DNA of 64,000 nt from Cephalotrichum gorgonifer (lineage: Eukaryota; Ascomycota; Sordariomycetes; Microascales; Microascaceae). A program made the position numbers and the translations under genes. Under the pieces are notes generated by a model, which worked only from the letters and a program-made list of their open reading frames with translations, was not told the origin of the DNA and did not search any database. Location of the stretch: the NCBI GenBank assembly GCA_900312665.1, contig ONZQ02000001.1:2209248-2273247 (forward strand), read 5' to 3'. Shown here piece after piece: positions 22,679 through 33,824 of this stretch (position 1 is the first letter of the stretch; every line of letters starts with the position of its first letter).

Positions 22679-23725
22679 TCATGTCGGCGTCGGTGTCGGC
22701 GTCGCCCCAGCCTTACTCTTCTTCCTCTTTAGCTTCGGTGCGTTCCCCGGCCTGGGGCTCTTCTCAGTCTTGCCCTCCTTCTTATCCTTCCCGTTCTTCC
22801 CCGAGGCCGCCCCGCCGGGCTGCGTCGCCGTAAGCCCCAACCCCCCAATCCCCCCTTCCGTCTTCGGCAGCGCTAGAGGCTTGGTGGTACTACTAGCATT
22901 ACTAGTAAAAGAAGCCTTTTCTTTCCTGCCAGAGGACGCGATGTGGAAGTTGCCTGGCTGGCCAGTGATGGGCTTCTCATCGATATAGTCGCTGCCGTGC
23001 TTCAGGTGCCGGAAGAAGGACTCCTCAGCCAGGCGCTGGAGCTCCGCGTCGAGGGACGTATCTTTTGACTTGGTGGTAGTCTTTGCGGTCGTCTCGGGGG
23101 TGTTGTCGTCGGGGCGGTTGATGGTGGGGGACTGGCGGTAGACGTTCCCTAGCGAGGGGGTCCACGTCCGGGCGCTGTCGGCCGCTGGGAGGACCTTGCT
23201 CATGGCTTCCGTTATGGTGTTCTGCCTTGCACGTTAACATCAGACGGTCCTGGACCTATGATATTGGAGGCACTCTGCGGGGTGAGGGTAACTCACCACC
23301 CTCGAAACTAAAATGTCGGCCAGCGTAGGCGCCTGGTAAATATTATCCCCGACAACGAAATATGTGTTATGGACCGTTATCTCGTCCTCGACGCCTGGCC
23401 TCTTCTTCCGTGTCTGCTTCCGTATGACCCACACACCCGTCCCCATGCCGGGCCCCATCTCGGCTGGTTCCTGCGCGACGAGGTATTCCAGCCCCGCCAT
23501 TGTCCGCAGGCGACCCTCAAAGGCCTCGCGCGTCTGTATGAGGTGGTACATAGAGGCATTGTTGAAAGCCTGGTTCGTCACGATGGCGTTGTTGGATGTC
23601 TCCTCGAAGAACGGGGACCGCGCGAAGTAGTGGAGGACGGTATTCGAGTGGACGCCGCCCATCTCGGCGACAATTTGGGGGGAGCGCCATTGGATTTCGT
23701 CCAGAGGAGGTTCGTTGGCCGCCAT
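22679..23725 (-). CDS. MED6: Mediator head subunit MED6
   Basis: A head-module subunit of the Mediator coactivator that links transcription factors to RNA polymerase II. Two exons (23725-23297 and 23221-22679) flank a 75-base intron with a GTGAGT donor, and both boundaries are in phase 0. The product is 323 aa. The conserved N-terminal core has LDEIQWRSPQ, TVLHYFARSPFFE, SNNAI, TGVWVIRKQ, and TYFVVGDNIYQAPTL. The C-terminal half is lysine-, glycine- and serine-rich and ends in repeated Pro-Thr residues encoded by a GGTGTC-like repeat. The ATG at 23725 directly precedes the conserved core. An in-frame ATG at 23803 would add 26 basic residues. The acceptor used is GGCAG, the last of two close AGs. 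Confidence 0.95.
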
Positions 23726-25321
23726 TGTCGGTGTCCTGCTTGGCGGGTTGAGCTTCGGGTATCTTCGATTCCGGTGTGTGTGGTTGTATTGTACGGGGCG
23801 CAAAGTCGGACTCGACGTGAGTGATGATTGAAGTGGTTGTTCGGCGAGCTCAATGGCACTAGTGCGGTTGTAGTTAGTTTTCTCTGGGCGCGGTGGTGGG
23901 GTGGGCCATCCTGGCCAGGTAGAGCTACCATGACGTGAAGACGGAAGGTCCCGTGCTTTCAGAAGGTGGGAAAGGGGTGTGCCACCAAATTATTCTGCCA
24001 CCTACCCTCCTTTCACTGCGGAATAGCTTCTGCCAGGTGGGCCCACCTGTGAGGCTGAACCTTAAACCCCTGCTGACATTACTACTATTAGGTCCTCGCA
24101 TATTAATATTACCTATCCACTACAGTCTAGATAGAACCCAGAGCCTGGCTCGTACAGGCCGCTCCATCCTGATGATCTCAGGTGCTATATACACAAGATC
24201 ACTGCCAGTTGTGTAAGAGTATGGTACCCATGCCACTAGCGAATCATGGCGTTTGAGTATTTCCAAGCCGCGGAGTACTAATACACAGTCTCTAAGCGTG
24301 GCAGGCCAAGACAGATCGAGATACTGGATGTCTCTGTCCTCCGTTCGGAGTAGTATTAACGAGTACACTGCTACCGAACGGGTCGAACGGCCCACCTTCG
24401 CCCAGGCATTATGATCGGATGTAGTATTGGGTACGAGCAAACCCCACTTCGCCTCAACCGAGAAAGAGGGGTAAACTGCGACAGATGGGCTTGACAGTGG
24501 AGGAGGACACTAGAAACAGCGCGTCGAGGTCGGTTCAAGAGGAGCAATAGGAAATCGCATGTAGTTCAGACAGGGCGGTACGGGGTAGGTGGTCGTGGGC
24601 AGGTAAGTTTTTGCGATGGATTAGATAATATTAGATGGTCGTCCGGGAAATGTAGGCGCGGTCGTGGCACGCGACATACTAAATATAAGCGCCGGGGGCG
24701 ATGCCAGGGGCGATGCCAGGGGCTAATTTCTTCTTCCGCTTTAAGCGAAATCCTGCCTGGGTTTTTCATCCAATCAAATATGGCACATGGAGGAGCAGTC
24801 TCGCCCATCCCAACCACACCCACTACATACAGTCTGTTGTCTACTATAGACTTACTACATACCAAGGAATGCGACGGAGACTGGAAATGGGCCTATGTAC
24901 GAAGTATCCATCGTTGACGATACCTTGATCCAAGCTTCAGGCCGCTGTGGTGTGTGTGTGAGGCGCATGATGGACCCCAAATCCTGGTCTGCCGCTGCTC
25001 ATCACCCCTCCGCCGATCACTTTCACCACAGCCCTGCCCCCCACCCCCCCTTCTCACCTTTGCTCACTCTGTGGTTGAAGATCAAGTCGAGATTCGGCTG
25101 GTTCGCAATTTCTCTTGCTTACTTGTCTTGCTTACTTGTCGTTCCTACCATGTATGCTTAGTTTTTATTCTTGGTCCTCGATTCTACTCGTACTCTGTGC
25201 TCGTATTACTCTGTATTCTTCTTTCTAGCATCCTTCCTTCTCTTCAATGCTGCTCTGTCTAATTCTAATCGCCAATTATATTGATTGATACCTACACTCG
25301 CTGGGTCCGCCCGCCGCCGTC
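23726..25321. other. Long divergent intergenic region
   Basis: This 1.6-kb spacer lies between divergent MED6 and the trefoil-like membrane protein gene. It has a 12-base unit (CGATGCCAGGGG) repeated twice at 24699-24722 and CGGAGTAC at 24271-24278. I find no gene in either orientation. Confidence 0.45.
24699..24722. repeat. 12-base tandem duplication
   Basis: Two perfect head-to-tail copies of CGATGCCAGGGG in non-coding DNA. Confidence 0.85.
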
Positions 25322-26441
25322 ATGAGTCTTGGTGATCCCGCGATCTTTGACCCCAACATCTGGTACCAGCTAAGCGAAGCTCGCGTGGATGTTGGCGGCA
25401 AAGATCTAAAACACAATCTGGTCATAACAGATTCACCCGCGGGCTTTGGCGTCCTCCCAGATGACAACAACTACTGGCAATTTGTACCGACTGGCGATGG
25501 CATCGAGAATCGCTACTTTCTCCGCTCTCAGAAAACGGGGACCGGGTTTCAACTCGCCACATGCTGGGACGCCGAAGAGATCCACCCGGCCAAGACGAGA
25601 CTCTGCTTGCCCCCGACCGATGACAACGCCGACGCCCAGATGTGGGAGTCTTACAAGTGGGACGATGGCACAACGGGGATCAGATTCATCAACGTCAAGA
25701 ACGGGACCAAGTGGTGGCTTGACGTCCACAAGGGGAACCCGCCATACATGAACGATGACATCAATACCCAAGTGTTCAACCCTGCACAGCGGTGGTTAGT
25801 CAGTTCTGTAAGCGCCGTGGCCGAGACCAGTTTCCACGTCGACGATGCCACTACCGTGAGTGCATTCGCCCCAGGCTGTTTCCCAGCCCATCCTGTTCGC
25901 CGGTAGTTCGTTCGCTAACACATCCTAGACCAAACCCGTTGGCCCATCCTCTCCTACCAACGTCGAGACAGCGCCTACCGATGACGCCGGGTCTGGTGAG
26001 GACGGCGGATCCCAGTCCTTGCCTAGGCACGGACTCTCAGCCGGCGTGTCCGCCGGAATCGGCGTCGGAGTAGCAGGGGCGATCATAGCCCTCGTAGCCA
26101 TCATCTTCTTCGTCTTGCGGCGGAGAAGGCAGAAACAGATAAAAGGGGAAGAGGCCGCCGCCGCAGCGATCACCGACTACCAGAATGGCATCCATGAGAA
26201 GCAGGCTGCGGCGGCACTTCCTGTCGAGGCACCCACCCCCGATACGGGTGCGAGTGAGTTCCAAGGTTCCACGCCCACCCCTGAGCATAGGGGTAAGGGC
26301 CTAGCAGAGCTGCCCGGGAACAACTTTTCACCACAGAGCCCCGCCTCTAGAACACAACCATACAACCCGGGGCCAAGTCTACCGCCACATAGCCCGAGTG
26401 AGAGCTCATACGCAGAGTCTCACCGCGATAGATATGTATGA
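25322..26441 (+). CDS. Single-pass membrane protein with trefoil-like ectodomain
   Basis: I recognise a layout but not a named gene. Two exons (25322-25855 and 25929-26441) flank a 73-base intron with GTGAGT donor and CTAAC branch, giving 348 aa. Residues about 8-165 resemble a ricin-type beta-trefoil: repeats of Trp- and Gln-rich strands (NNYWQFVP, AQMWESYKW, NPAQRWLV) with RYFLRS and KWWLDV. A Thr/Pro/Ser/Gly linker follows, then a Gly-rich transmembrane helix (AGIGVGVAGAIIALVAIIFF, about 240-262) with a basic stop-transfer RRRRQK and a cytosolic tail with many SP sites. No cleavable signal peptide is visible at MSLGDPAIFDPN, which is odd for an ectodomain. It may be a type III membrane protein. 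Carbohydrate binding is an inference. Confidence 0.8.
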
Positions 26442-27670
26442 GTGTTAGGTCGGAAGTGGCAGCTGACCGCTGGTCCATATTTACCGATAGGCTTGCCGAG
26501 ACTCGGCCTCGGTGGGCTCTCTTTTCTCTTCTTTTCTTTTTTTTTAAAAAAAAAACCCCCATTTTTGGGGGGTAGGAGGGAATCTATATGTATTCCATGG
26601 AAGGTCTTTTATATCCGGGTCCGGTATATACAATGGAGTAGGAGGAGTGGGAATGTCAGGAGTCAGACGGCGTTGAAGACGTCCTTCTTCATACAATTCT
26701 GATTAGAGCGGGTAGTCAACCAAGTTCTGTCGGTCGTTAGACTTGTATCATGCAGCCTAATGAGTGTTTTCAGATTAGGTGCAACTTATTACTGCTCGCA
26801 CAATGCGTACGGGTTCAGATCAGCCAAGTTCTTGCTCCTGCACTCGTGTGTCCCTTGAGATATGGTTCCTTCCAGACCCAACTTAGCTAGTTTTAAAACT
26901 TAGGAGGCGGGCAGGTGCGATGGCCGCCTAATTCGTAACTTAGACCGGTTCATGACATGTGGTCTCGGGGCGGAAGGTGCTGAGAGGCCATAATGAGCCC
27001 GAGTGGACTCCGACCTACTTAGCTCTCGACAACTCTCTCGCTGTTCCTCGTTATCTTACCTCCCTTCCCAATATCTTTCTCCAAAGCAACTTAGAAAGAT
27101 TGTTAGACGTGAAGAGGGATATTTCTCGCACCGGGTGTCCTCCTTCGCATATTTATAACTCGGCTAATAGCCTTGACTTTCTTTTCTCGTCATTCTTTAC
27201 ACTGCTATTGAAACACTCGTTTGTGATATCTTGCCGCATCGCCACCGACACATGCCGGTAATCATACCAATACCCGAACGAAGACCAATAAACATTGACG
27301 AGGCCTTACCGATACAGTCATGCACCAGGGGCCAAACCTTGAAAGATCGTCATCTACCACACAGCTAGTACATGTTCCTACGAATTCGAGCGCAACTTTC
27401 TTACCATTTCTCCGTCCCGAGATGGAACCGGTCGAGCCCAGCCAGAACCGCGCTGAGGCGGTTAGAGTGAGCCGGACCCGAGGCAAGGGAACTAAGGTCT
27501 AGGTCGACCTTGTAGCCGCGGTGAAGTCGATAGGTCGAAGTAACGGTATGGCGCCCAGTCGAGCCGCTACGGGTCATCATTGTAGCCTCCTGCTAATAGC
27601 CATCTCTTATTAAGAGTGGACTCATTCCCCTGAGGTATTTCCTCTTCCCCGGCCGAATGACAGATCTCGA
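26442..27670. other. Tandem intergenic region
   Basis: This is the 3' region of the trefoil-like gene and the promoter of the NDR-like kinase. It contains successive homopolymers T9, A10, C5, A, T5, G6 (26537-26572). I see no gene. Confidence 0.45.
26537..26572. repeat. Stacked homopolymers with short inverted repeat
   Basis: T9 followed by A10 is self-complementary, and C5-ATTTTT-G6 can fold into a small hairpin. It lies about 100 bases after the stop of the trefoil-like gene, so it is probably in the 3' untranslated region. Confidence 0.75.
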
Positions 27671-30146
27671 ATGGCCCAGGGCACATCAACGTCCCCAGAA
27701 TGTATCCTTTTCCCTCAAACCTCAGACCGCAACTCAACTGTGGTCATCCACCGGTCCTCATTCGAAGACAGGAAACATGAACCACAAGGAACCGGCGGCG
27801 ATGGGATTGCCATGCCGCTGTGGCTCTTTTCCTCCATATCATCACGCACCCCGTCCACGGATGTAAGCGGCGTCTTCTCCCCAGTGGCCGAAGACTCGAC
27901 GAGAAAGACGTCTATCGAGTCAAGGTTCTCCCCGTCAAGCCTAGAAGGGCCCCCCTCGTTGGACAGAGTGAGGTCCACCATTCGGAACGCTACGGTGGCA
28001 TCCTCAGAGCTAAGTGGCCTCAATACCATCCAAGAGTCTCCCTTCGATAGAGTGAAGCCGACAGTTGAGACGGTGGAGCGTGCGTCTGCGGCCAAGATAT
28101 ACTTAGAGACGTACTTTTACGAGCGTCTATCCAAACCCGACCCTCGCGAAGTATGTCGCCGGCATATGGAAACCAACCTTCTACGGTCAAGAATGACACC
28201 GGAACAAAGGCGCGCAATTTGGGATGCCTTCAACGCGCAATGGACTTGGCACCTCAGAGAAACGAGGGCTCTCATGACGAAAAGTGCCCGGGCGGCAAAG
28301 GGAGAGTCGGCAGGACCGTGCCTTGACGAGTATGAGACTCTCAAGCTTATTGGAAAGGGAAGTTTTGGCGTCGTGAAGCTGGTTTGCGAGAAGCCAAAAC
28401 CTGAGAATTCGTTTCGGAAGCAGGTATATGCGATGAAGGTGATTCGAAAATCGGACATGATCCGGAATACGCAGGAGGGCCACCTTCGTGCCGAGCGAGA
28501 TTTGCTGGCCGCCGCGGAAGGATCAAACTGGTGAGTACTAATCGGGTGATTGATCCCATCGTCCATTCTCGCGGACAAGTAAGTCAACTTGACAGAGTCA
28601 AGATGCTAACTCGTGCTGTTAAGGATCATCCCGTTGTTTGCCAGCTTCCAGGACGAAAAGAATCTGTATCTGGTGATGGATTATATGCCCGGAGGCGATT
28701 TTCTTTGCCTCCTGATACGCGAGCATTGCCTCCCAGAAACGGTCACGCGATTCTACATCGCCGAGATGATTCTTTGCGTGGAAGAGGCTCATCGACTACG
28801 CTGCATTCACAGAGACGTTAAGCCAGACAACTTTCTCATATCTCCGTCTGGACATTTGAAGATCTCTGATTTTGGGCTGGCATTTGACGGTCACTGGTCT
28901 CATGATGCAGGATACTACAACTACCATCGATACTCCCTCATGACACGGCTTGGAATCGACCTTAACGGTGACGACGGCGACAAGAAGGAGGGAAGAGCAG
29001 TTCATAAGCAGCTTAAATCTACGAGTCTGAACAAATACAACAGCGCGAACCAGATGGACGGCGAGCCGCTGCTCGATTGGCGACAGAGGTGCGGAAACCG
29101 CTGTGCGGCGAACTCAGTTGTCGGAACTAGGCAGTACATGGCACCAGAAGTGCTCAAGGGCTCCAGCTACGACGGCCGCTGCGACTGGTGGAGCATTGGT
29201 ATCATTCTCTTTGAGTGTCTGTATGGATATACGCCCTTCTACTCTGATAAGGGAAGAGAACGAACGAAACAGAAGATCTTGGTGAGTTTTATGATTCTAC
29301 ATCCATCCTTTATTCCTCTTCAAACCCTGCTCCTCTCCCTGGCCATCTTCTGCAACTAACATCTGGCATCAGAACCACAGAGACGAGTTCAGGATTCCGG
29401 TAGAGCCCTACGTCTCCGATCGCTGTAAAGACCTGCTCCGACGGCTAATCAGGGAGCCCGAAACCCGACTCTCGTCGTACCACTACCGACTGAAGGACCA
29501 AGGGATGCCGATGGAGGGGATAGGGGGTACGTCGTACGTCTTTGCCAACGACGCGGAGGACATCAAGGCGCACAAGTGGTTCCGCAGCGTTCCGTGGGAC
29601 CGCCTCCACCTCCAGACACCTCCCTTCGTCCCCCAAATCCGCCGCGCCGACGATACTCAATATTTTGAAGACGACGAGCGCATCAGCGACTGGTCATCAA
29701 CCATGGCGAGCAACACCGAGGAGTCACATATCGGCCTTGACGAGACTCGGGTCCTCCTACGTGGAATGCGTGACCAGGTGCACACGTATGCCGCGGAGCT
29801 CGTGAGAAAGCCATACGATGCGCGTAACATCGACAAGAAGATCGACGCGGAACGGGGTTTGTTGTGTCGGGAGCGGGAGGTGCTAAAGCAATTCGTTCGT
29901 GTGTACGGTCGGAAACAGAAGAAGCCACCTCGAGACCCGCTGCTCAGAGACCCAGAGACGAAGGGGATTGTCCTCTTGCAGAGGAGAAAGACGGCGTTCA
30001 TGGGGTATACGTGGAGGCGCAGGCGGATGTACGGGTATAACTTTGCGTACAGGACCAGCTCGGCGAAGGGGGCGGTCGGGGCGAACAAGTGCTCTCTTCA
30101 CCACACTGTCACTTTCAATAGTGAACAGCCTCAATGCTTGTTATGA
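27671..30146 (+). CDS. NDR/LATS-family AGC protein kinase, divergent
   Basis: A serine/threonine kinase of the NDR group. Three exons (27671-28530, 28624-29281, 29373-30146) give 763 aa with introns of 93 and 91 bases. Residues 136-210 match the NDR N-terminal regulatory segment that binds MOB coactivators. The kinase has the glycine loop GKGSFGVV, VAIK-type Lys 256, HRDVKPDN (Asp 351) and DFG (Asp 369). The long insert before NSVVGTRQYMAPEV is the NDR hallmark. The C-terminus keeps a hydrophobic motif, FMGYTW, where canonical members have FIGYTY. The sequence departs from COT1/Orb6 and DBF2/Sid2 kinases in many core positions, so it is probably a third filamentous-fungal NDR paralog. The 130-residue N-terminal extension is low complexity. 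Confidence 0.88.
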
Positions 30147-31067
30147 GACGGATTGGGTTCCTTTTATTCGTTCCTATTGTCGCGATTCTTGGGGTTCGTG
30201 GCTCATGGCCTCTTGGATCTTGGAAGAGGAACGTTGTTGGGGGGACGACGACTCCTATGATTATGGGGGCTCACACACACTCTCTACCTGTCTTAGCGCT
30301 GCAAATCGTTTTGTAACTATAGGCGGTATGACTTCTATACTCCTACGATGCCAACCTTTCCCTTATTCCTGAAATCCAGGAGGCATAGGGCGATGAGCAG
30401 GGCTGGGATATTCGTCCTACATGGGGATATCGCCGCTACTTTGTCTTCGGCCGCTGTCAAAGTATACACTACTCTATTGATTCATGTACCTATTACGATT
30501 AATACATACGCCCTGGTGCTCGGGACTTTCTGCCTCGCACCCTTTTTCGTGGTGGGTGACAAGGCACATCCGATCGAGAGCATCTATTAGCATCTATTGT
30601 TTTGCTCGCCCTCACTCCACTACCCAAGGGAAAGGAACGAGACGAGGAGCAAGCTGAGATGAGCTGGGAATATGTGTAAGATGGCGGGTGGGAGAAGGTG
30701 GAGGCAAAAAAGTAAGGCACTCCATGCCAAAACCGTGTAAGTGGTACCTAATAATAGCATGCGGAACCAGAGCGCCGGCGAACATTCCTTGTTGGCGCCG
30801 CGAGCTTTTGAGTTGGCCAAGAACGCGACCGCAGAGCAACCTCATGGCTGCATACATGCCCTCAGCAAAGCCATCTACCCATGACGGTCCGATTGGTACG
30901 GCATCGAGGAGTCTTCCTAAGCATCTTGTACGAAACGACCTCTCCATCCCCCTCCCCAATAAGAGGAAGCTGGAGCCGAGTATTGCACAGTCAATGAAAA
31001 GACCACCATCATTTTCAGAGCGGGGGGGGGGCCGGGTGCAAGATCTATATATATTCCCCACCCACCC
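30147..31067. other. Convergent 3' region kinase/ISC1
   Basis: A tail-to-tail spacer of 0.9 kb with a G10 run near 31022-31031. A 149-codon minus-strand frame (30612-31061) follows directly after the ISC1 stop but shows no family features. Confidence 0.45.
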
Positions 31068-32700
31068 TCACGCTCGCCGACCCTTATCCGTAGTAGGCGG
31101 TGTATCTCGCGCAGGGCTGTACTCATGCTCGCCCCCACACCTCGCGTTCAAAACCTCCCACTCGAACTCCTTCAGCGCCCTCAACTCCGAACCGACAAAC
31201 AGCAGCGCTATGAGCCCGTCCACCGTCCCCGCCACGAGCGACAGGCTCCCCACGAGGAGGAGGAGGAAGGATGCGAAGGGGGGCGTGAACCACGTGCCTA
31301 CTAGGCACGCGAGCCAAGCGCCGAGCGAGGCAAGAAAGTGATAGGCCCGGAGGCGGCGCTGGGAGCGCTCGCGGGCAGAGTAGGACGATATCAGGGAGAG
31401 GACCTCGTCGTACGCGGAGGGTGTAAGGTCATCGGGCGCGAGGGTGGCGGCGCGGAGCTGGGCCGTGAAGGGCTCCGACGGCGCGTCGGAGGGCACGGGG
31501 GAGTTGGTTTGGAGGTAGGCGCCGCTGTTCACGGCCTCGGAGTCCGAGGCCCGGCTCGCGGGTCGCGGGGACGAGGAGGGGACGTGGAAGACCAGCGTCG
31601 CCTCGGCGGAGAAGTGGTCGCTGACGGAGCACCGCAGCGATGGGTGGGGTTCCAGCATACCGACCCTCACGTCCTTGACCACCCACCCGGCGCCGTCCGA
31701 GGCGGCGACGTCGCCCGTCCCGATGAGGATGTAGTCGAGCCGCTTGCCCGCCTCGTCTATCGCGTCGGGGGAAACGACGGCCGCCTCGTGGCCCTGCGCT
31801 GCCAGCCTCTGCTGGGCGGGGGACCACCGCCAGGTGTTGTAGCAGCCGTCGGAGGTGGCGCCGTTCTCGCGGATGTTGAACTCCGCCGTCGGGACGGGCA
31901 CGCCGCGGGCGGCCTCGGGGGCGTAGTGGGCGGGGCCGAGGGAGGAGTTGGGGTGGAGGACGCGCCAGGCGTCGCGGACGGGGGCGTGCGAGGTAATGAT
32001 GGTGTGGGGCAGGGAGAGGGGCAACATGTTTAGGTCGCCGAGACCGAGGACGAGGTGGCCCCGGTCGGCGGCGCCGCGGAGGAGCCTGGCGTACTCCCAG
32101 GCCTGGGCGGCGCGGTGGCAGTCGTAGGAGTTGTCCTTGTCGCTGGAGTAGCGGGCGTGGAGCTGGTCGGTGGGCGCGGGGAGGTTAGCCGGGGGGGAAT
32201 CGCACACGAGGAAGGGTTATCTCGTCTAAAGAAGGTATGTGTAGTGCAAGTAAAACAGAGATGGGGAAATCAAAACATACGTGGGTGTTAAAGACCTCGA
32301 CCACGTCTCGCCTCCCGGGCCCAAACCTGATCTTTGCGCACGCGACGCCCTTCCCGACGTACCAATCCCCCCTCCAGAAAGCCGTCGGCCTCCCGTTGAG
32401 TGGATAGGCGAACATGGACGTCTCCTCTATGGGCCACCGCGACAGGATGGCGAGCCCAGACCCGAAGGCGCCGCCATAGTAGTGCTTGCCATATGGGAGG
32501 ACGGCGCGCGTCTCGTGACGGATGGCGCGGTAGTCGGCGGCGCAGAAGAGCTCCTGTAGGGCGACTATGTGCGGCTGGGGGTTGGCTTCGGCAAGGCGGT
32601 GGGCGATCTCGGCTATGCGCTCGGTGCGGAGCTTAGAGATGTGTTTTAGGCCCCAGACGTTGAGGGTTACAACGTTGATTTCGGGCGGGCGGGAGTCCAT
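31068..32700 (-). CDS. ISC1: Inositol phosphosphingolipid phospholipase C (neutral sphingomyelinase type)
   Basis: A Mg-dependent phospholipase C that hydrolyses inositol phosphosphingolipids to ceramide, acting at ER and mitochondrial membranes in yeast. Two exons (32700-32281 and 32162-31068) flank a 118-base intron with GTATGT donor and CTAAC branch. Splicing joins VFNTH to LHARYSS in phase 0, as in the family. The product is 504 aa. Endonuclease/exonuclease/phosphatase-fold residues are visible: Asn 14 (TLNVWGL), Glu 50 (LQELF), Asp 183 and Asn 185 (GDLNML), Asp 283 (LDYIL) and the catalytic SDHF (Asp 322, His 323). Two hydrophobic C-terminal helices (about 413-431 and 436-463) anchor it, as in yeast Isc1. 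Substrate preference is inferred from the family. Confidence 0.95.
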
Positions 32701-33824
32701 GGGGACAGGTGGGACGTCGAGGCTTTGGTTCGAAGTAGGGAAGCCAAGAAGCAGCTAGTATAAAAAGCCGGACAAGAATGCTAGGGACAGAGTGATACTA
32801 GAGCCGGACGGGGTTCTAGTGGAAGCTCTAAAATAAATGGAGATTGAATGGACGAGACTGCCAGACCTTAATACAAGTACGATGATAATACAAGTATATA
32901 AACGCTCCGTCCAGGGTCCAGGGGAGGCGAGGGCGGTTGGTCCCTGGCGAGATTTATTGGTATTACAGGGACTTGTATTGTGGATCAGGCTCAGGATCAT
33001 CTCTGCTCACCATTGGGCAATTCACAAGCATGAAAGGTCAGATGAATAGTTCTTAACCAAATTACCAGCCGGCGCGGCTGGTCGCGAACCATTCCCATCT
33101 CCCACCATGAGCCCGCGTCCGTCGATAACGAGCATGTGGGGAATGTAGCGCGCGGGATAGAAGTGACGGAGCATTTTAGAGACATGATGATTGGTGAGAG
33201 CAGGGGAAGTAATATGAGCACAAGCGTTAGTGAAGGTAAGAGAATGGATTGCCCCGGGTTGGGTCTCTCTTGGGGAATTATTCCTGTTGTGCCAGCACTT
33301 GACGAGCATTCATACGCTACAGCTGTAACATCCTTGGTGGTTCCTGCCTGCTATCTGGTCTGTACAGTATTAATACACTAGGTGTACAAATTAGTGGTAG
33401 CCCCCCCCTGTCGGCCTTGGGCGCCCTGGGCTTCCTGCTCCTACCCTATTGGTGTGAGGGTGGGTGTGACGTCTGTAGCGGGACAAAATGCGTCGCGACG
33501 TAATACTACTTCGGAAACTGCACCTCATCAACCTTGTCGCTCGCGACTGCCAACGCTAGCTAACTTGCTCCTGAGGCGTGAGTTCTGAAGAACTTTCGTC
33601 CCTTGGGACCTGCACCTAGAGCAGGCCCGTCCCAACTATTGTTTGCTAGTCTTATAAGCCGGAAGGCACAGCAGTTCCCCGCCGAACCAGACACCAGACA
33701 TCAGAAACCGCCTTCCTTCCCAACTGCAAGCAAACCGGGTCACGCGCCACGGGCCACGCTCTCCGACTTACTGCCCCTAGCGCGATCCCTCCTCCGAATT
33801 GACCCCTCAAAACCTCCCCTAGTC
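32701..33824. other. Divergent intergenic region ISC1/SWD3
   Basis: A shared promoter region of 1.1 kb. The last 220 bases stay open in frame with SWD3 but contain no ATG. I see no separate gene. Confidence 0.45.

Noticed and set aside
30612..31061. A 149-codon minus-strand frame just after the ISC1 stop
   Set aside because: It has no domain or conserved pattern and sits where a 3' untranslated region is expected.
31338..32033. A 231-codon Gly/Val-rich plus-strand frame over ISC1
   Set aside because: It is antisense to a well-supported ISC1 exon with catalytic residues. The Gly/Val composition is typical of a GC-rich shadow.
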